Source: CSBr16-58 sp051859825 (GTDB taxonomy: Bacteria > Bacteroidota > Bacteroidia > Flavobacteriales > Schleiferiaceae). Taken from it: DNA of 63,829 nucleotides. The number at the start of each line of letters is the position of its first letter. The first letter of the stretch is position 1. A model generated the notes under the pieces. That model was not told where the DNA came from, did not search any database, and worked only from the letters and a program-made list of their open reading frames with translations. The stretch covers positions 1 to 63,829 of the forward strand of contig JBHYFA010000004.1 in assembly GCA_051859825.1 (NCBI GenBank), given 5' to 3'. Positions 36,587 to 44,884 of this stretch are shown piece by piece. The position numbers and the translations under genes were made by a program.

Positions 36587-36883
36587 TTAGGTTAGTTTAT
36601 TGTCTAAATCCATTCTTTGATGCAATATTCTTATAATTTCAACTTTTTTAATTGCAGAATTGATTTTGCAAAAAATAAAGTGAGATTTTACACGCGATCG
36701 AAAATAGCCTTTTCGTAGGTGTTCATAATTGTCTCCGGCAGCTGGGTTACTAGCAATATATTCAATCGCATCTATGATCAAATTAATGTAATGGTCAGCC
36801 TGCTTTTTAGACCAATGTTTAAACGTATAAAGCCACATCTTCTCAAGATCAAGTTGAGCTTCTCGACTGATTCTGTACTTCAT
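36587..36883 (-). CDS. parE: ParE/RelE-superfamily toxin
   Basis: This 98-residue protein has the ParE fold: N-terminal YRISREAQLDLEKMWLYTFKHWS helix-rich part, SNPAAGDNYEHLRKGYFRSRVKSH and the closing strand VEIIRILHQRMD. ParE toxins block DNA gyrase; related RelE toxins cut mRNA, and sequence alone cannot separate the two with certainty. The start overlaps the last 35 bases of the antitoxin gene, as usual for ParDE. Confidence 0.88.
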   Translation of the reverse strand: MKYRISREAQLDLEKMWLYTFKHWSKKQADHYINLIIDAIEYIASNPAAGDNYEHLRKGYFRSRVKSHFIFCKINSAIKKVEIIRILHQRMDLDNKLT

Positions 36884-37136
36884 TATCTGGCAAATTCATT
36901 TGATGAAGACTATTTAAAAATTGTTCTCGGTCGAAGTTATCAATAAAGCCTGATATTTCACCTTTTGTCAAAGCTTCCACAAGTGCTCCCCTTTTAACTT
37001 GTTCTTCTTCAAACATTCGCAAGGCTGCTCGAACAACTTCACTTGCTGAGGCGTACTTACCAGACTCCACCAACTTGTTAATGAATTGATTAAAATAATC
37101 CCCTAATAAAATTGAGGTGTTTTTTGACATACCCAT
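36849..37136 (-). CDS. parD: ParD-type antitoxin
   Basis: This 95-residue protein begins MGMSKNTSILLGDYFNQFIN with a ribbon-helix-helix DNA-binding region, including the family-typical KYASASEVVRAALRMFEEEQ. The C-terminal part (FIDNFDREQFLNSLHQ) would wrap the toxin. It neutralises ParE and represses its own promoter. An alternative start is the ATG two codons in (MSKNTS, 37130). The likely operator is at 37153-37169. Confidence 0.88.
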   Translation of the reverse strand: MGMSKNTSILLGDYFNQFINKLVESGKYASASEVVRAALRMFEEEQVKRGALVEALTKGEISGFIDNFDREQFLNSLHQMNLPDNEVQNQSRSST

Positions 37137-37147
37137 ATAGTTTCTTG

Positions 37148-37173
37148 CAAATATACCAAATATTGGTATGCAA
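37148..37173 (-). promoter_or_regulatory. promoter and palindromic operator of parDE
   Basis: On the minus strand TATATTTG (37148-37155) fits TAnnTTTG. It is overlapped by the inverted repeat ATACCAA-3-TTGGTAT (37153-37169), and a TTG (37171-37173) lies on the far side as a possible -33. A ribbon-helix-helix repressor bound there would block transcription, as expected for autoregulation. Confidence 0.65.
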
Positions 37174-37229
37174 TAAAATTATTTTCTTTAGCTTAACAAA
37201 GCTTTTAGACTTTGAATTCAGACACTAGT

Positions 37230-37745
37230 TTAGGTCTTCTCAAGATAATCAATTGGATTAAGATAAAACATTTTTTTCCACCCCTGTCTGTCCGAGTCTA
37301 TTCGCCACAAATACGGAATTAGGGTAACAATCGAATAATGTAAATGTGGGGCTTTACCCGCTGCATTTCCCGATGAGCCAACTGTACCTATCATTTTACT
37401 GCTATCTACTTTAGAAAAATTTGAGGTGTTAATTTCTCTGAGGTGAGCGTAATAATGCAGTCGCAATTTAGGCCCGAGAACAATGACGATATTCCCGCCC
37501 ATTTTAAAATTCCCACAAAACAAAACTATTCCGGAAGTAGAGGAGAAAACAGCTCTTCCTTCATTAGCAAAAATATCTACCCCTTTATGCGTCACAGATT
37601 TCCCCCAAGGGTAATACCAAAACGACTCTTTATTATAATCTGCATGCGTAGCACCTTCTACCGGCATGGAAAATTTTTGCGGGATAATCAATCCAACAAT
37701 AATTATCGTTAGGCTAACGATCAATAATTTTCCTTTTCTAGACAA
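37230..37745 (-). CDS. M23-family metallopeptidase
   Basis: This 171-residue protein has an N-terminal hydrophobic segment (residues 6-22, LLIVSLTIIIVGLIIP) and a LytM/M23 domain with both zinc motifs, HKGVDIFA (HxxxD) and HLHYSI (HxH), plus the core GNIVIVLGPKLRLHYYAHL. It is predicted to cut peptidoglycan cross-links or another Gly-rich peptide in the periplasm. It is shorter than most M23 proteins, with no LysM or coiled-coil partner domain. It lies between the ParDE pair and the large T9SS gene, with no obvious co-transcribed partner. Confidence 0.87.
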   Translation of the reverse strand: MSRKGKLLIVSLTIIIVGLIIPQKFSMPVEGATHADYNKESFWYYPWGKSVTHKGVDIFANEGRAVFSSTSGIVLFCGNFKMGGNIVIVLGPKLRLHYYAHLREINTSNFSKVDSSKMIGTVGSSGNAAGKAPHLHYSIVTLIPYLWRIDSDRQGWKKMFYLNPIDYLEKT

Positions 37746-37836
37746 AGGAATAAACGCTTTTTACGTGCAACGCAAATTTACATACTAATGGGTTGTTTGG
37801 AGTTAGGGATATCAAATAATATTTGCTTATAAATCA

Positions 37837-37867
37837 AAAAATCCCCGACATATAGCCGGGGATTTTC
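37837..37867 (-). terminator. intrinsic terminator after the giant T9SS gene
   Basis: A perfect 10-bp stem AAAATCCCCG (37838-37847) with CGGGGATTTT (37857-37866), 9-base loop. On the minus strand it runs into a T-rich tail. It lies 20 bases downstream of the stop at 37887. Confidence 0.88.
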
Positions 37868-37886
37868 TAAGATAACTAAACCAACA

Positions 37887-40800
37887 CTAAAATGAAAACT
37901 TCACTATTTTGTTTTCTGTAGAAGAACTAACCCTTAATATATATACACCCTTACTTAATGTCGTAGGCAATCCAATTTGCATTTCACCTTTATTAATGAA
38001 AGTATTTGTTTGGTAAACCACCTTTCCGGTAAGGTCAACCACTTCAATATTAGCCGAACCTAGATCTTTAGAAGCATGCAAATACACTTCACTTTGATAT
38101 ACCCAAGCGCGTAGTGTTTGGATGTTGTTGAAATTCTGCACGCTTACCGCATTGTAATCGAAGTGCAGAATAAAGCGATCAGCAGCGTTATTCGGCAAGT
38201 GATTAAATGTATAATCCTCTATGCGTAAATCGGTGAAGGTATTCTCGCGCTTATCTTCCAAGGTAACTTGAATAAGCGGATTCATATCTTGCAAATTCGC
38301 TAAAGAAATGGTGTAGTTACCGGCAGTACTGGTTTTAAAGCCAGCAGGCAGACTGTAACTACCAGTCAACAACGGAAGTGAGTTGATAGCATAGGTATGT
38401 GTGCCAATTTCCGTGTAAAAGCTCGGGTAGTTATCTACATTCTCAAACTTGTGAGCATCGTACATACCATCAAAATTAGTGGTAGCACCATCGCGGAAGT
38501 TGATGATGGTAGCATCTGCAACAACAGAATCTCTGCGCGCTTCCACTAACACTCTATCGCGAATGGTGGTAGGGCGTAAAAGACCATCACCTCCACCAGT
38601 GGTTCTTCTTGAACGATCGAATGTAAAGTTTCTACCGGCTGCATCAGCACGAACAAAGAATCCTTCTCCAGGAGATAAGAATTGTGCTTCAACTGGATCG
38701 TTATCTGCAGGAATATAGGCTTGATAACCAGTTTCGGTACGTATATACAATGCCTTTTGGGTTGAGGTATTATCGGCAACCAAGTTATTCAAATCAAAAT
38801 CTGCATGGTAAGGATTAGCCAATAAATTCCAACCTTGCTCTTCGCTGGTTGTAAATGTCACACCCGTAGGTGCTGCACCAAAATCCATGTTGGTAATAAT
38901 CACATCGGAGGAATTATTAGGATTCACACCGGTAAAGGCTATGTTTTCATCGTTAGCTGTTACGGTGAAAAACCCATGAGGATTATTTTCACCGGCGGCA
39001 ATCAACAAACCCTTACCGCGCTCAAATGTGGCAGTATGAGCTGCATCCCAGCCGTCAACTGCATGCCAAGAATACACAGAGGTATTCGTGAATAAACCAC
39101 CGCCGATAGACTGAACCATTACTCCGGTAGTAGGCGCACCCATAGCGTACCATTTAAAGCTCGTTCCAGGAGTAAGACGCATTTGTTGAGAAATGGTTCC
39201 TGAGCCTGAAGACGCGTCACTAATTAAACGAGCGTAATCATCTTTGCCTTGAGCAATAAGCGTAATCGTTCCATTATTGATTAACGTACCCTCTACTACC
39301 AAAGATCCTCCACGATTTACCGGTAAGTCTTTACCGCTGTGAACATTTACATCTCCCTGAACAGTAATAATGTTATTTCTACCTAAATCAATAACACCGG
39401 CAGTGTTCTCAACTGTTAAAATACCTTTGATGGTGTAATTAGCAACATTAGAATTAGTAGGTCTGAAGTTAATGTCATTTGGTGAACGTAAAATCAAGTT
39501 ATTGAATTCACAAACCGCAGGAGCTCCATTATTTCCTTCAATTTCACGGATATTGTGATTTCCTGCATCACCGTCTAAGCGACGCATTTCAATGGTTCCT
39601 GAGAGGTTATAACGAGCTGCATCACCGGCAACCTCGATATTTCCACCGTTAAGTATGTAATTTCCACCATCGGAAAAGTTTGCGGTACCGGTGTAATTAA
39701 GCATCAAGCGGTTGTAAAGTGAGACATTACCTTGTAACGTTAGGCTACCAGAAGACTTTTCAGATATCAATCGACCTATTCTTAGCGTATCAGTAGCATT
39801 TTGACAGTTAATAAACTGATTTGTGGTAGTATTAAAGGTAATATTGGTATTACGATGGGTTGTGTTATCAAAACCATTACCGGGCTGCATATTTGCACCA
39901 GCTAACAAGCGTAAAGTTTCGCCGTTAAAGGTAATAGTCCTAAAGAAATCCGCATTTGTATTGATATTACCGGCCATTTCAAAATCACCTTCAATGGTAA
40001 AATCCGCGTTGGGGAGATTTTTGGTGGCATCACCGTGAAGCTCTAAAGTTCCATAGGTAGCTGCCGGCACATTCAAAGTAAGACTCGATGATCCGGTAAA
40101 GCGAACCGTTGATCCGGTATTGATAATACCAAAATCAGGGAAAACTTCATTAGAGATAACATACGTAGCCTGATCTTCAACATCAACCAACGGTGCGGTG
40201 AAATCGGCACTGACTGTGAAAGTGATAGGGTCAGTGCCGTTGCCGAGGACTACTTTGGAGCCACCCCCGGTAATATTCCATGGAGCACTCAAAGTAACAG
40301 AACCAGTATTTCGTATTTCAAATGTTTGATTTACCGTTGAGAAATCAGTTGGCTCAGTTCCTCCGATTCCGCTGGGTTCGGTTGTCCAGTTTGAAGTGGA
40401 ATTAATGGCTCCAGTACCTCGGTAATAGTAAGTTGTAGGTGCGACAAACGCATCACTTGTTATTGAAATATCGTCTAAACCTATTTCCGGTCTGTTACCT
40501 CCGCTGTTTTCTTCTTCTTGGAAATAAATCCATCTTACATAAACTTCAGGCTCATTTTCGCATACTGCCGGTAAAACTGTAGGGCCAAAGCTTTCAGATG
40601 AACTATTGGTTTTTCCATCGGAAGTGTATTCAACCGGGCCGGGAACATCCGTCCAAGGGCCCGAATCTCCAACACGATATTGCATTCTGAGTCGAAATTC
40701 ACGTGGTGTCGGACTACCTGTAGCCTGAGAGATCATCCTGGCCAACCAGGAAACCTCTATGTTCACCCGGCCGGTTGTGTTTAATCCAACCACGGCTCCG

Positions 40801-42149
40801 AAGGGTATTCCCGCTCCGGTCGAACCGGTAGCAACAAAAGAGACCCCATTGGCATCTTGACCGGAAATTCTCGATGCAGAGGTTAGACTATAAGCACCTT
40901 CATAATTTCCATCAGGGTCGGAAGTTGTTGGGGTTTCCAAAATGCTATTGGTTCTCCAAAAGCGCATGTTGGCGGGATAGGTGAAGGCTGGATTAATTTC
41001 ATCCCATTGATCAAAACTAAAATTCCCCGAAGACAAATCGAATACATCAGGTAATAATGTTGCACTCACAAAACCTTCAACGTTGATCTCTGGAGGATTT
41101 GTAATGCCTCCATCAGATGAAATTGTAATAACTTGATTATAAGTTCCATTAGGTAGGCCACTTTTTAGTCTAACAAAAATGGAAACGGGCTGTGAAGTTA
41201 AAACCCCTGATGCAAATGGAATAGATACTGAAGTTCCAAAACCACTTCCACTGGTTAAAGAAACCTCATAATCAGAAGGAGCTGTAAGGGTGAAATTACC
41301 TGAACCAACAAGGTCGCTTCCTGTAAGTTCAAAGGATTGCTCTGAAGAGGGGCCGTTATTTATGATATAATTAAAACCTGTAAGCAGTAAATTGCTAGCA
41401 ATAAGTGCAGGAACTCCAGGGATTACCTCTCCTGAAAAAGTTACATTATCAAAACGCCACGTTCCGGAAACATTATCACTAGAAGCATCACTAGATTGTC
41501 TAAACTCTCCTGTTGTTTGATAGTGTGCCGCAACAATTCTAACACCAAAATTTGAATTGTCGTTTGCACCTGTTACCGATGAAAAATCAATGGTTCTTCT
41601 ACTCCAAGAATTTCCTCCACCACCACCAATTGGGTCGGTAACATCAATTCGTCCTAAATCAATGGCTCCTCTATTATTACAACTATTTGAGTAGTTACTA
41701 GCAGTAACATCAAAATTAAGCCAATTTGAACCATCTAGGGTGTATTGAATTCTTGCAGTTCTTGTTGCAGCACCTGAGAATCTATGATCGTATTCAAAAA
41801 TAATATTTTCAAATCCAACGGTAGAAACCATAAACTGAACACCACTCGATTCATTAACTGTTCCGGGATTTGCATCACCAATCTGCCATGCACCGGTACC
41901 AGACGCTTGAGAACAATCAGTATTTGAACCTGTGCCTCGTGCAGGGCTACCCATACTCCCCACTACTGAAGCTGAACCGGATCCCGTAGTTGGCCCAGGT
42001 GTAGCATCAGATATTAATAATGGTGATTCCTCAAATGTCCATTGAGTAATATCAACAATTTGTCCTTGTGTAAAAAATCCAATTGTTAAAAAGAACAGTG
42101 GTAATACAGTTTTATGAAACTGATTTTTAATATGTGTAAATTTTTTCAT
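37887..42149 (-). CDS. large T9SS type A surface/adhesin-like protein
   Basis: This 1420-residue exported protein has a signal peptide (about residues 1-31, ending GFFTQGQ). Much of it is low-complexity beta-structure rich in Ser, Thr, Gly and Asn. Visible parts are an N-terminal region with WTFEESPLL, an Ig-like segment with VSIFVRLKSGLPNGTYNQVI (about residue 325), a second DDISITSDAF region, long beta-helix-like strands in the middle (GNGTDPITFTVSADF, NLPNADFTIEGDFEM) and a C-terminal T9SS type A domain (VVDLTGKVVYQTNTFINKG ... LSKGVYILRVSS). It is probably a cell-surface adhesin or matrix protein. It starts one base after the stop of the small upstream protein. No catalytic motif is seen. 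Confidence 0.85.
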   Translation of the reverse strand: MKKFTHIKNQFHKTVLPLFFLTIGFFTQGQIVDITQWTFEESPLLISDATPGPTTGSGSASVVGSMGSPARGTGSNTDCSQASGTGAWQIGDANPGTVNESSGVQFMVSTVGFENIIFEYDHRFSGAATRTARIQYTLDGSNWLNFDVTASNYSNSCNNRGAIDLGRIDVTDPIGGGGGNSWSRRTIDFSSVTGANDNSNFGVRIVAAHYQTTGEFRQSSDASSDNVSGTWRFDNVTFSGEVIPGVPALIASNLLLTGFNYIINNGPSSEQSFELTGSDLVGSGNFTLTAPSDYEVSLTSGSGFGTSVSIPFASGVLTSQPVSIFVRLKSGLPNGTYNQVITISSDGGITNPPEINVEGFVSATLLPDVFDLSSGNFSFDQWDEINPAFTYPANMRFWRTNSILETPTTSDPDGNYEGAYSLTSASRISGQDANGVSFVATGSTGAGIPFGAVVGLNTTGRVNIEVSWLARMISQATGSPTPREFRLRMQYRVGDSGPWTDVPGPVEYTSDGKTNSSSESFGPTVLPAVCENEPEVYVRWIYFQEEENSGGNRPEIGLDDISITSDAFVAPTTYYYRGTGAINSTSNWTTEPSGIGGTEPTDFSTVNQTFEIRNTGSVTLSAPWNITGGGSKVVLGNGTDPITFTVSADFTAPLVDVEDQATYVISNEVFPDFGIINTGSTVRFTGSSSLTLNVPAATYGTLELHGDATKNLPNADFTIEGDFEMAGNINTNADFFRTITFNGETLRLLAGANMQPGNGFDNTTHRNTNITFNTTTNQFINCQNATDTLRIGRLISEKSSGSLTLQGNVSLYNRLMLNYTGTANFSDGGNYILNGGNIEVAGDAARYNLSGTIEMRRLDGDAGNHNIREIEGNNGAPAVCEFNNLILRSPNDINFRPTNSNVANYTIKGILTVENTAGVIDLGRNNIITVQGDVNVHSGKDLPVNRGGSLVVEGTLINNGTITLIAQGKDDYARLISDASSGSGTISQQMRLTPGTSFKWYAMGAPTTGVMVQSIGGGLFTNTSVYSWHAVDGWDAAHTATFERGKGLLIAAGENNPHGFFTVTANDENIAFTGVNPNNSSDVIITNMDFGAAPTGVTFTTSEEQGWNLLANPYHADFDLNNLVADNTSTQKALYIRTETGYQAYIPADNDPVEAQFLSPGEGFFVRADAAGRNFTFDRSRRTTGGGDGLLRPTTIRDRVLVEARRDSVVADATIINFRDGATTNFDGMYDAHKFENVDNYPSFYTEIGTHTYAINSLPLLTGSYSLPAGFKTSTAGNYTISLANLQDMNPLIQVTLEDKRENTFTDLRIEDYTFNHLPNNAADRFILHFDYNAVSVQNFNNIQTLRAWVYQSEVYLHASKDLGSANIEVVDLTGKVVYQTNTFINKGEMQIGLPTTLSKGVYILRVSSSTENKIVKFSF

Positions 42150-42150
42150 T

Positions 42151-42330
42151 TCAATCGTATTTAGATTCCTTATACTTCTTAACTCCGTATGCCGCTCCGG
42201 CAGCGAGTAGAATACCTATACCTCCATCTAAAGGCACGGGGCCTCCGGGAGGGGGAGAAGGTTGAGCGAAAAGTACCGCTGGTGCTATAAGCAAAATGGC
42301 GGTAGAAAAAAGAAAAATGGCTGTTTTCAT
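42151..42330 (-). CDS. small membrane protein with PID-CTERM-like sorting tail
   Basis: This 59-residue protein has an N-terminal signal peptide (MKTAIFLFSTAILLIAPAVL, to FAQ), a Pro-rich spacer (PSPPPGGPVP), the motif LDGGIGILLAAGAAYGVKK and a charged end KYKESKYD. Motif, hydrophobic helix and basic tail in that order resemble the short Bacteroidota proteins whose PID-type C-terminal signals are thought to be processed by exosortase-like enzymes; here the tag reads PLDGG. The mature protein would be only a few residues, so it may act as a signal, a membrane anchor or an attachment factor. TGA is separated from the ATG of the 1420-residue protein by one base, which points to coupling. No exosortase is in this window. 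Confidence 0.6.
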   Translation of the reverse strand: MKTAIFLFSTAILLIAPAVLFAQPSPPPGGPVPLDGGIGILLAAGAAYGVKKYKESKYD

Positions 42331-42956
42331 TGCTGAAATTTTAAATTAATCTGAATGTTGTCAATGTTTCATAATTGTTAGAGAATAAAATTTCCCTATC
42401 AACGCCTCAAAACTATCCTGATAATTTCAGCAAATAGGTTACCTCATGATTAACTGAAAATGAATAAAAAAATACTAGATTTATTCGCTATATAATAATG
42501 CAAATCATAGAATATGAAATTAATAATAGGAAATTTTAAAAATCAAAGAGTATGTTTTTTGTAAGCAAAAACACAAAATAAGCGAATCAGAAGCATTGTG
42601 TTCATTTTGGGATAACACGAAATTAAACGAATATTTCATCGACAAGATAATAGTAGAAATATTTCAATTTTAATATGTTACCAAATAGTTATTGAGAAAT
42701 TGGTATTTATTAATCAAAGGATAACACAATACTTCGAGTAATATTCTTCTGAAAAACTCCCCCCCGCTATTGCACAAAACAGGAAAAAGAAACTTTACTT
42801 CACGCAAAATACAAACTCAAGAAAAAAAGTGCATTTCAAGAGGAGAAATTAGGCTCTAACAAATTACTGAATCACCAATGTTTACGGGGAAAAGAACGGT
42901 ATAACCCACTAAAAATCAACATAAATAAATTTCTATGAAAAAAAGTAAAAATCCTG
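42331..42956. other. gene-free AT-rich interval
   Basis: About 630 bases with no convincing frame, RNA gene or conserved repeat. It precedes the tRNA promoter on the right and the small sorting-tag gene on the left. A minus-strand frame that reaches into this interval (42872-43201) is made of tRNA antisense and is spurious. Confidence 0.5.
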
Positions 42957-42986
42957 TTGCGAAAAAATAAATTCACTGTATATTTG
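42957..42986 (+). promoter_or_regulatory. promoter of the tRNA genes
   Basis: TATATTTG (42979-42986) fits TAnnTTTG and TTG (42957-42959) lies 19 bases upstream as the -33 element, a good pair for a Bacteroidota promoter. Transcription would start about 20 bases before tRNA-Lys. Confidence 0.7.
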
Positions 42987-43012
42987 CACCCCGTTAGAGA
43001 TAACGAATAAAC

Positions 43013-43085
43013 GACTCGATAGCTCAGCTGGTAGAGCATAACACTTTTAATGTTAGGGTCCTGGGTTCGAGCCCCAGTCGAGTCA
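43013..43085 (+). tRNA. tRNA-Lys (UUU)
   Basis: 73 bases. The acceptor stem GACTCGA pairs with TCGAGTC, D arm GCTCAGCTGGTAGAGC, anticodon arm TAACA-CTTTTAA-TGTTA with anticodon TTT, T arm CTGGG-TTCGAGC-CCCAG, discriminator A. CCA is not encoded. Confidence 0.95.
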
Positions 43086-43087
43086 CT

Positions 43088-43115
43088 AAAAGAGGGTTTT
43101 ATCCCTCTTTTTTTT
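43088..43115 (+). terminator. terminator-like hairpin between the two tRNA genes
   Basis: AAAAGAGGG pairs with CCCTCTTTT around a TTTTAT loop and is followed by a T run that ends exactly where tRNA-Leu starts (43116). It looks like an intrinsic terminator, but the next tRNA has no visible promoter of its own. Confidence 0.8.
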
Positions 43116-43198
43116 GCCCAGGTGGTGAAATTGGTAGACACGCCATCTTGAGGGGGTGGTGACCTACGGTCGTGCAGGTTCAAATCCTGTCCTGGGCA
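43116..43198 (+). tRNA. tRNA-Leu (GAG)
   Basis: 83 bases with a long variable arm (GGTGACCTACGGTCGTG), as in type II tRNAs. The acceptor stem GCCCAGG pairs with CCTGGGC, anticodon arm CCATC-TTGAGGG-GGTGG with anticodon GAG, T arm CAGG-TTCAAAT-CCTG, discriminator A. CCA is not encoded. It begins directly at the end of the T run after tRNA-Lys. Confidence 0.93.
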
Positions 43199-43210
43199 CA
43201 AATAATATTG

Positions 43211-43243
43211 AAAGCCTTGTTAGTTAGTAACTAACAAGGCTTT
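43211..43243 (+). terminator. hairpin terminator after tRNA-Leu
   Basis: A perfect 16-bp inverted repeat AAAGCCTTGTTAGTTA / TAACTAACAAGGCTTT around a single G. The T tract after it is short (TTTGTTCTTT). It closes the tRNA unit. Confidence 0.75.
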
Positions 43244-43387
43244 GTTCTTTCTGATAAATGGCTTTGGAATGGATTGAAAATTAAGAGCATGTCACTTATT
43301 TCTCAAAAACAGAATTAACAACAAAAGGGTTACTGGATGCTAGTAAATCATATCTACTAAATATTTTTTGAGATAAGTTGACGAAAA

Positions 43388-44107
43388 TTAGCTGGCCGAC
43401 GGCGGCATCGTAGGTCTAATCTCAATCTTCGATGGAAGCGCCCTGGGGTGCAAATCCATTAAATTGAGAACCACTTGTCCGATATCTTCGGGTTGAATTT
43501 TCCAAGCATCCGCTTCGGCATCAGGTGTATGATTGTTGAAATGGGAAGTCACCGAGCCGGGCATAATGGTGGTAACGCGAATACCGTACTTGCGCAAGTC
43601 GAGCATGATGCTTTGGGTGAATCCCACCACGGCAAACTTGGAGGCATTGTAAGCCGAACCTTTGGCGAAGAAATTAGTACCCGCCAAACTGGCAATACTG
43701 ATGAAATAGCCTTTGGTTTCCTGCAGAGCCTTCCAAGCGGCTTTGGCACTATAAAACACTCCGGTAACGTTGGTGTCAATCACCTCGTGCCATTTCTCCA
43801 CCTCCATGTCTTCGATAGAAGCAAAATATCCCAATCCGGCATTGGCCACAAATAAGTCGAGCTTGCCAAATATCTGAATGCATTCTGCCACCGCACTTTC
43901 CTGCGAACTCAGTTTTCTCACATCAGCCTGTACACCAATGGCTGAATCGCTGGTTATCCCATTGAGCTTTCGTGCGGCAAGGTAAGCGGCCTCTAGCGAT
44001 CTGCCGGTAACGCATACCTTATAATTATTTTCTACTAAATACTTGGCAATACCAAACCCAATACCTTTGGTACCGCCGGTGATGAGGGCTACTTTCTTTG
44101 TGTTCAT
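43388..44107 (-). CDS. short-chain dehydrogenase/reductase
   Basis: This 239-residue SDR has the cofactor motif GGTKGIGFGIAK (about residues 11-22), the NAG triad strand VANAGLGYF, the catalytic Ser in ISIASLAGT and YNASK (Tyr/Lys). It is a classical cytoplasmic NAD(P)-dependent oxidoreductase. The FabG-like layout does not tell the substrate, and the neighbours (tRNAs, small surface proteins) give no pathway. Promoter TATCTTTG at 44168-44175. Confidence 0.9.
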   Translation of the reverse strand: MNTKKVALITGGTKGIGFGIAKYLVENNYKVCVTGRSLEAAYLAARKLNGITSDSAIGVQADVRKLSSQESAVAECIQIFGKLDLFVANAGLGYFASIEDMEVEKWHEVIDTNVTGVFYSAKAAWKALQETKGYFISIASLAGTNFFAKGSAYNASKFAVVGFTQSIMLDLRKYGIRVTTIMPGSVTSHFNNHTPDAEADAWKIQPEDIGQVVLNLMDLHPRALPSKIEIRPTMPPSAS

Positions 44108-44167
44108 GGTTTATTCTTTTACTGAATGACAGATTTTGTTCTTATTTGTTCGTTGGCACTCAAAAAT

Positions 44168-44175
44168 CAAAGATA
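44168..44175 (-). promoter_or_regulatory. -7 promoter element of the SDR gene
   Basis: On the minus strand TATCTTTG matches TAnnTTTG, 60 bases before the ATG at 44107. No good -33 TTG is present. Confidence 0.45.
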
Positions 44176-44254
44176 CTTTTTTAAAGAACATTAAGGGTAT
44201 GCTCCTTTGTTATTAAAGATATTTGCAATTCATTATTTACTAAAAATCAATCTT

Positions 44255-44851
44255 ATGCGAAAACACTTATTTTTACCCCTAGCCTTATTTCTCGGTTTCG
44301 GAAGCCTCATGGCCCAAAGCTCCGTTACCTTGAATGTAAATCAGCCACCATTAGCCAGCGTTGATGCCGGTAACGACACAATGGTATTTGCAAGTTCACT
44401 CGTTGTATTGCAAGGTTCAGCAACCGGAGGTACTGCCCCACTTTCCTACCTCTGGAGTCCTGCGCTGAATATGCCCGACCCCACAGTGTTGAATCCGCCG
44501 GTAAACGTTACGCAACCCACCGTCTTCACACTCACCGTTACCGACGCGAATAATTGTGTTACTAAAGACAGTGTTTTTGTTGATGTAATGTTTAGCACGG
44601 AAAGTTTCACCCCCGCGATGTTCAAAATGTACCCTAATCCGGCTACCGACCAATTAACCATCGAGCATCCACTAAAGGGAAGCTTTCAGTTGACCTTGAG
44701 TAATGTTTTAGGACAAACGGTATTGACTAAAACCGACCCCGGCACCACAGACAGGTTAAGCCTAAATGTAGGAAACTTGCCTGCCGGTCCTTACATGTTG
44801 AAAATTCAACAAGGAAACCGTCAAGTTTCGCTTAAAGTCGTTATTCAATAA
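44255..44851 (+). CDS. PKD-like domain protein with T9SS type A sorting domain
   Basis: From the ATG at 44255 the protein is 198 residues. The signal peptide is MRKHLFLPLALFLGFGSLMA; a 16-residue longer frame upstream is unlikely because the signal peptide starts here. A PKD/SprB-like domain follows (VDAGNDTMVFASSLVVLQG ... PTVFTLTVTDANNCVTKDSVFV), then a T9SS type A tail (MYPNPATDQLTIEHP ... LPAGPYMLKIQQG). It should be exported and attached at the cell surface. It is the first of three short genes that follow each other within 35 bases. Confidence 0.82.
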   Translation: MRKHLFLPLALFLGFGSLMAQSSVTLNVNQPPLASVDAGNDTMVFASSLVVLQGSATGGTAPLSYLWSPALNMPDPTVLNPPVNVTQPTVFTLTVTDANNCVTKDSVFVDVMFSTESFTPAMFKMYPNPATDQLTIEHPLKGSFQLTLSNVLGQTVLTKTDPGTTDRLSLNVGNLPAGPYMLKIQQGNRQVSLKVVIQ

Positions 44852-44884
44852 GTTTTGGTCACAAAAATAAAAAACTCACTTCCC

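Noticed and set aside
36587..37136. ParDE pair considered as part of a mobile island with the nearby tandem repeats
   Set aside because: No integrase, direct repeats at the borders or change in base composition could be seen; the repeats belong to the pfkA upstream region.
42872..43201. 109-residue minus-strand frame with a MCPGQDLNLHDRRSPPP start
   Set aside because: It is the antisense of the tRNA-Leu and tRNA-Lys genes; such frames occur wherever these tRNAs are read on the wrong strand.
43211..43243. Perfect palindrome considered as a transposon end or attachment site
   Set aside because: It directly follows a tRNA, has no partner copy in the window and no integrase nearby; a terminator is the simpler reading.
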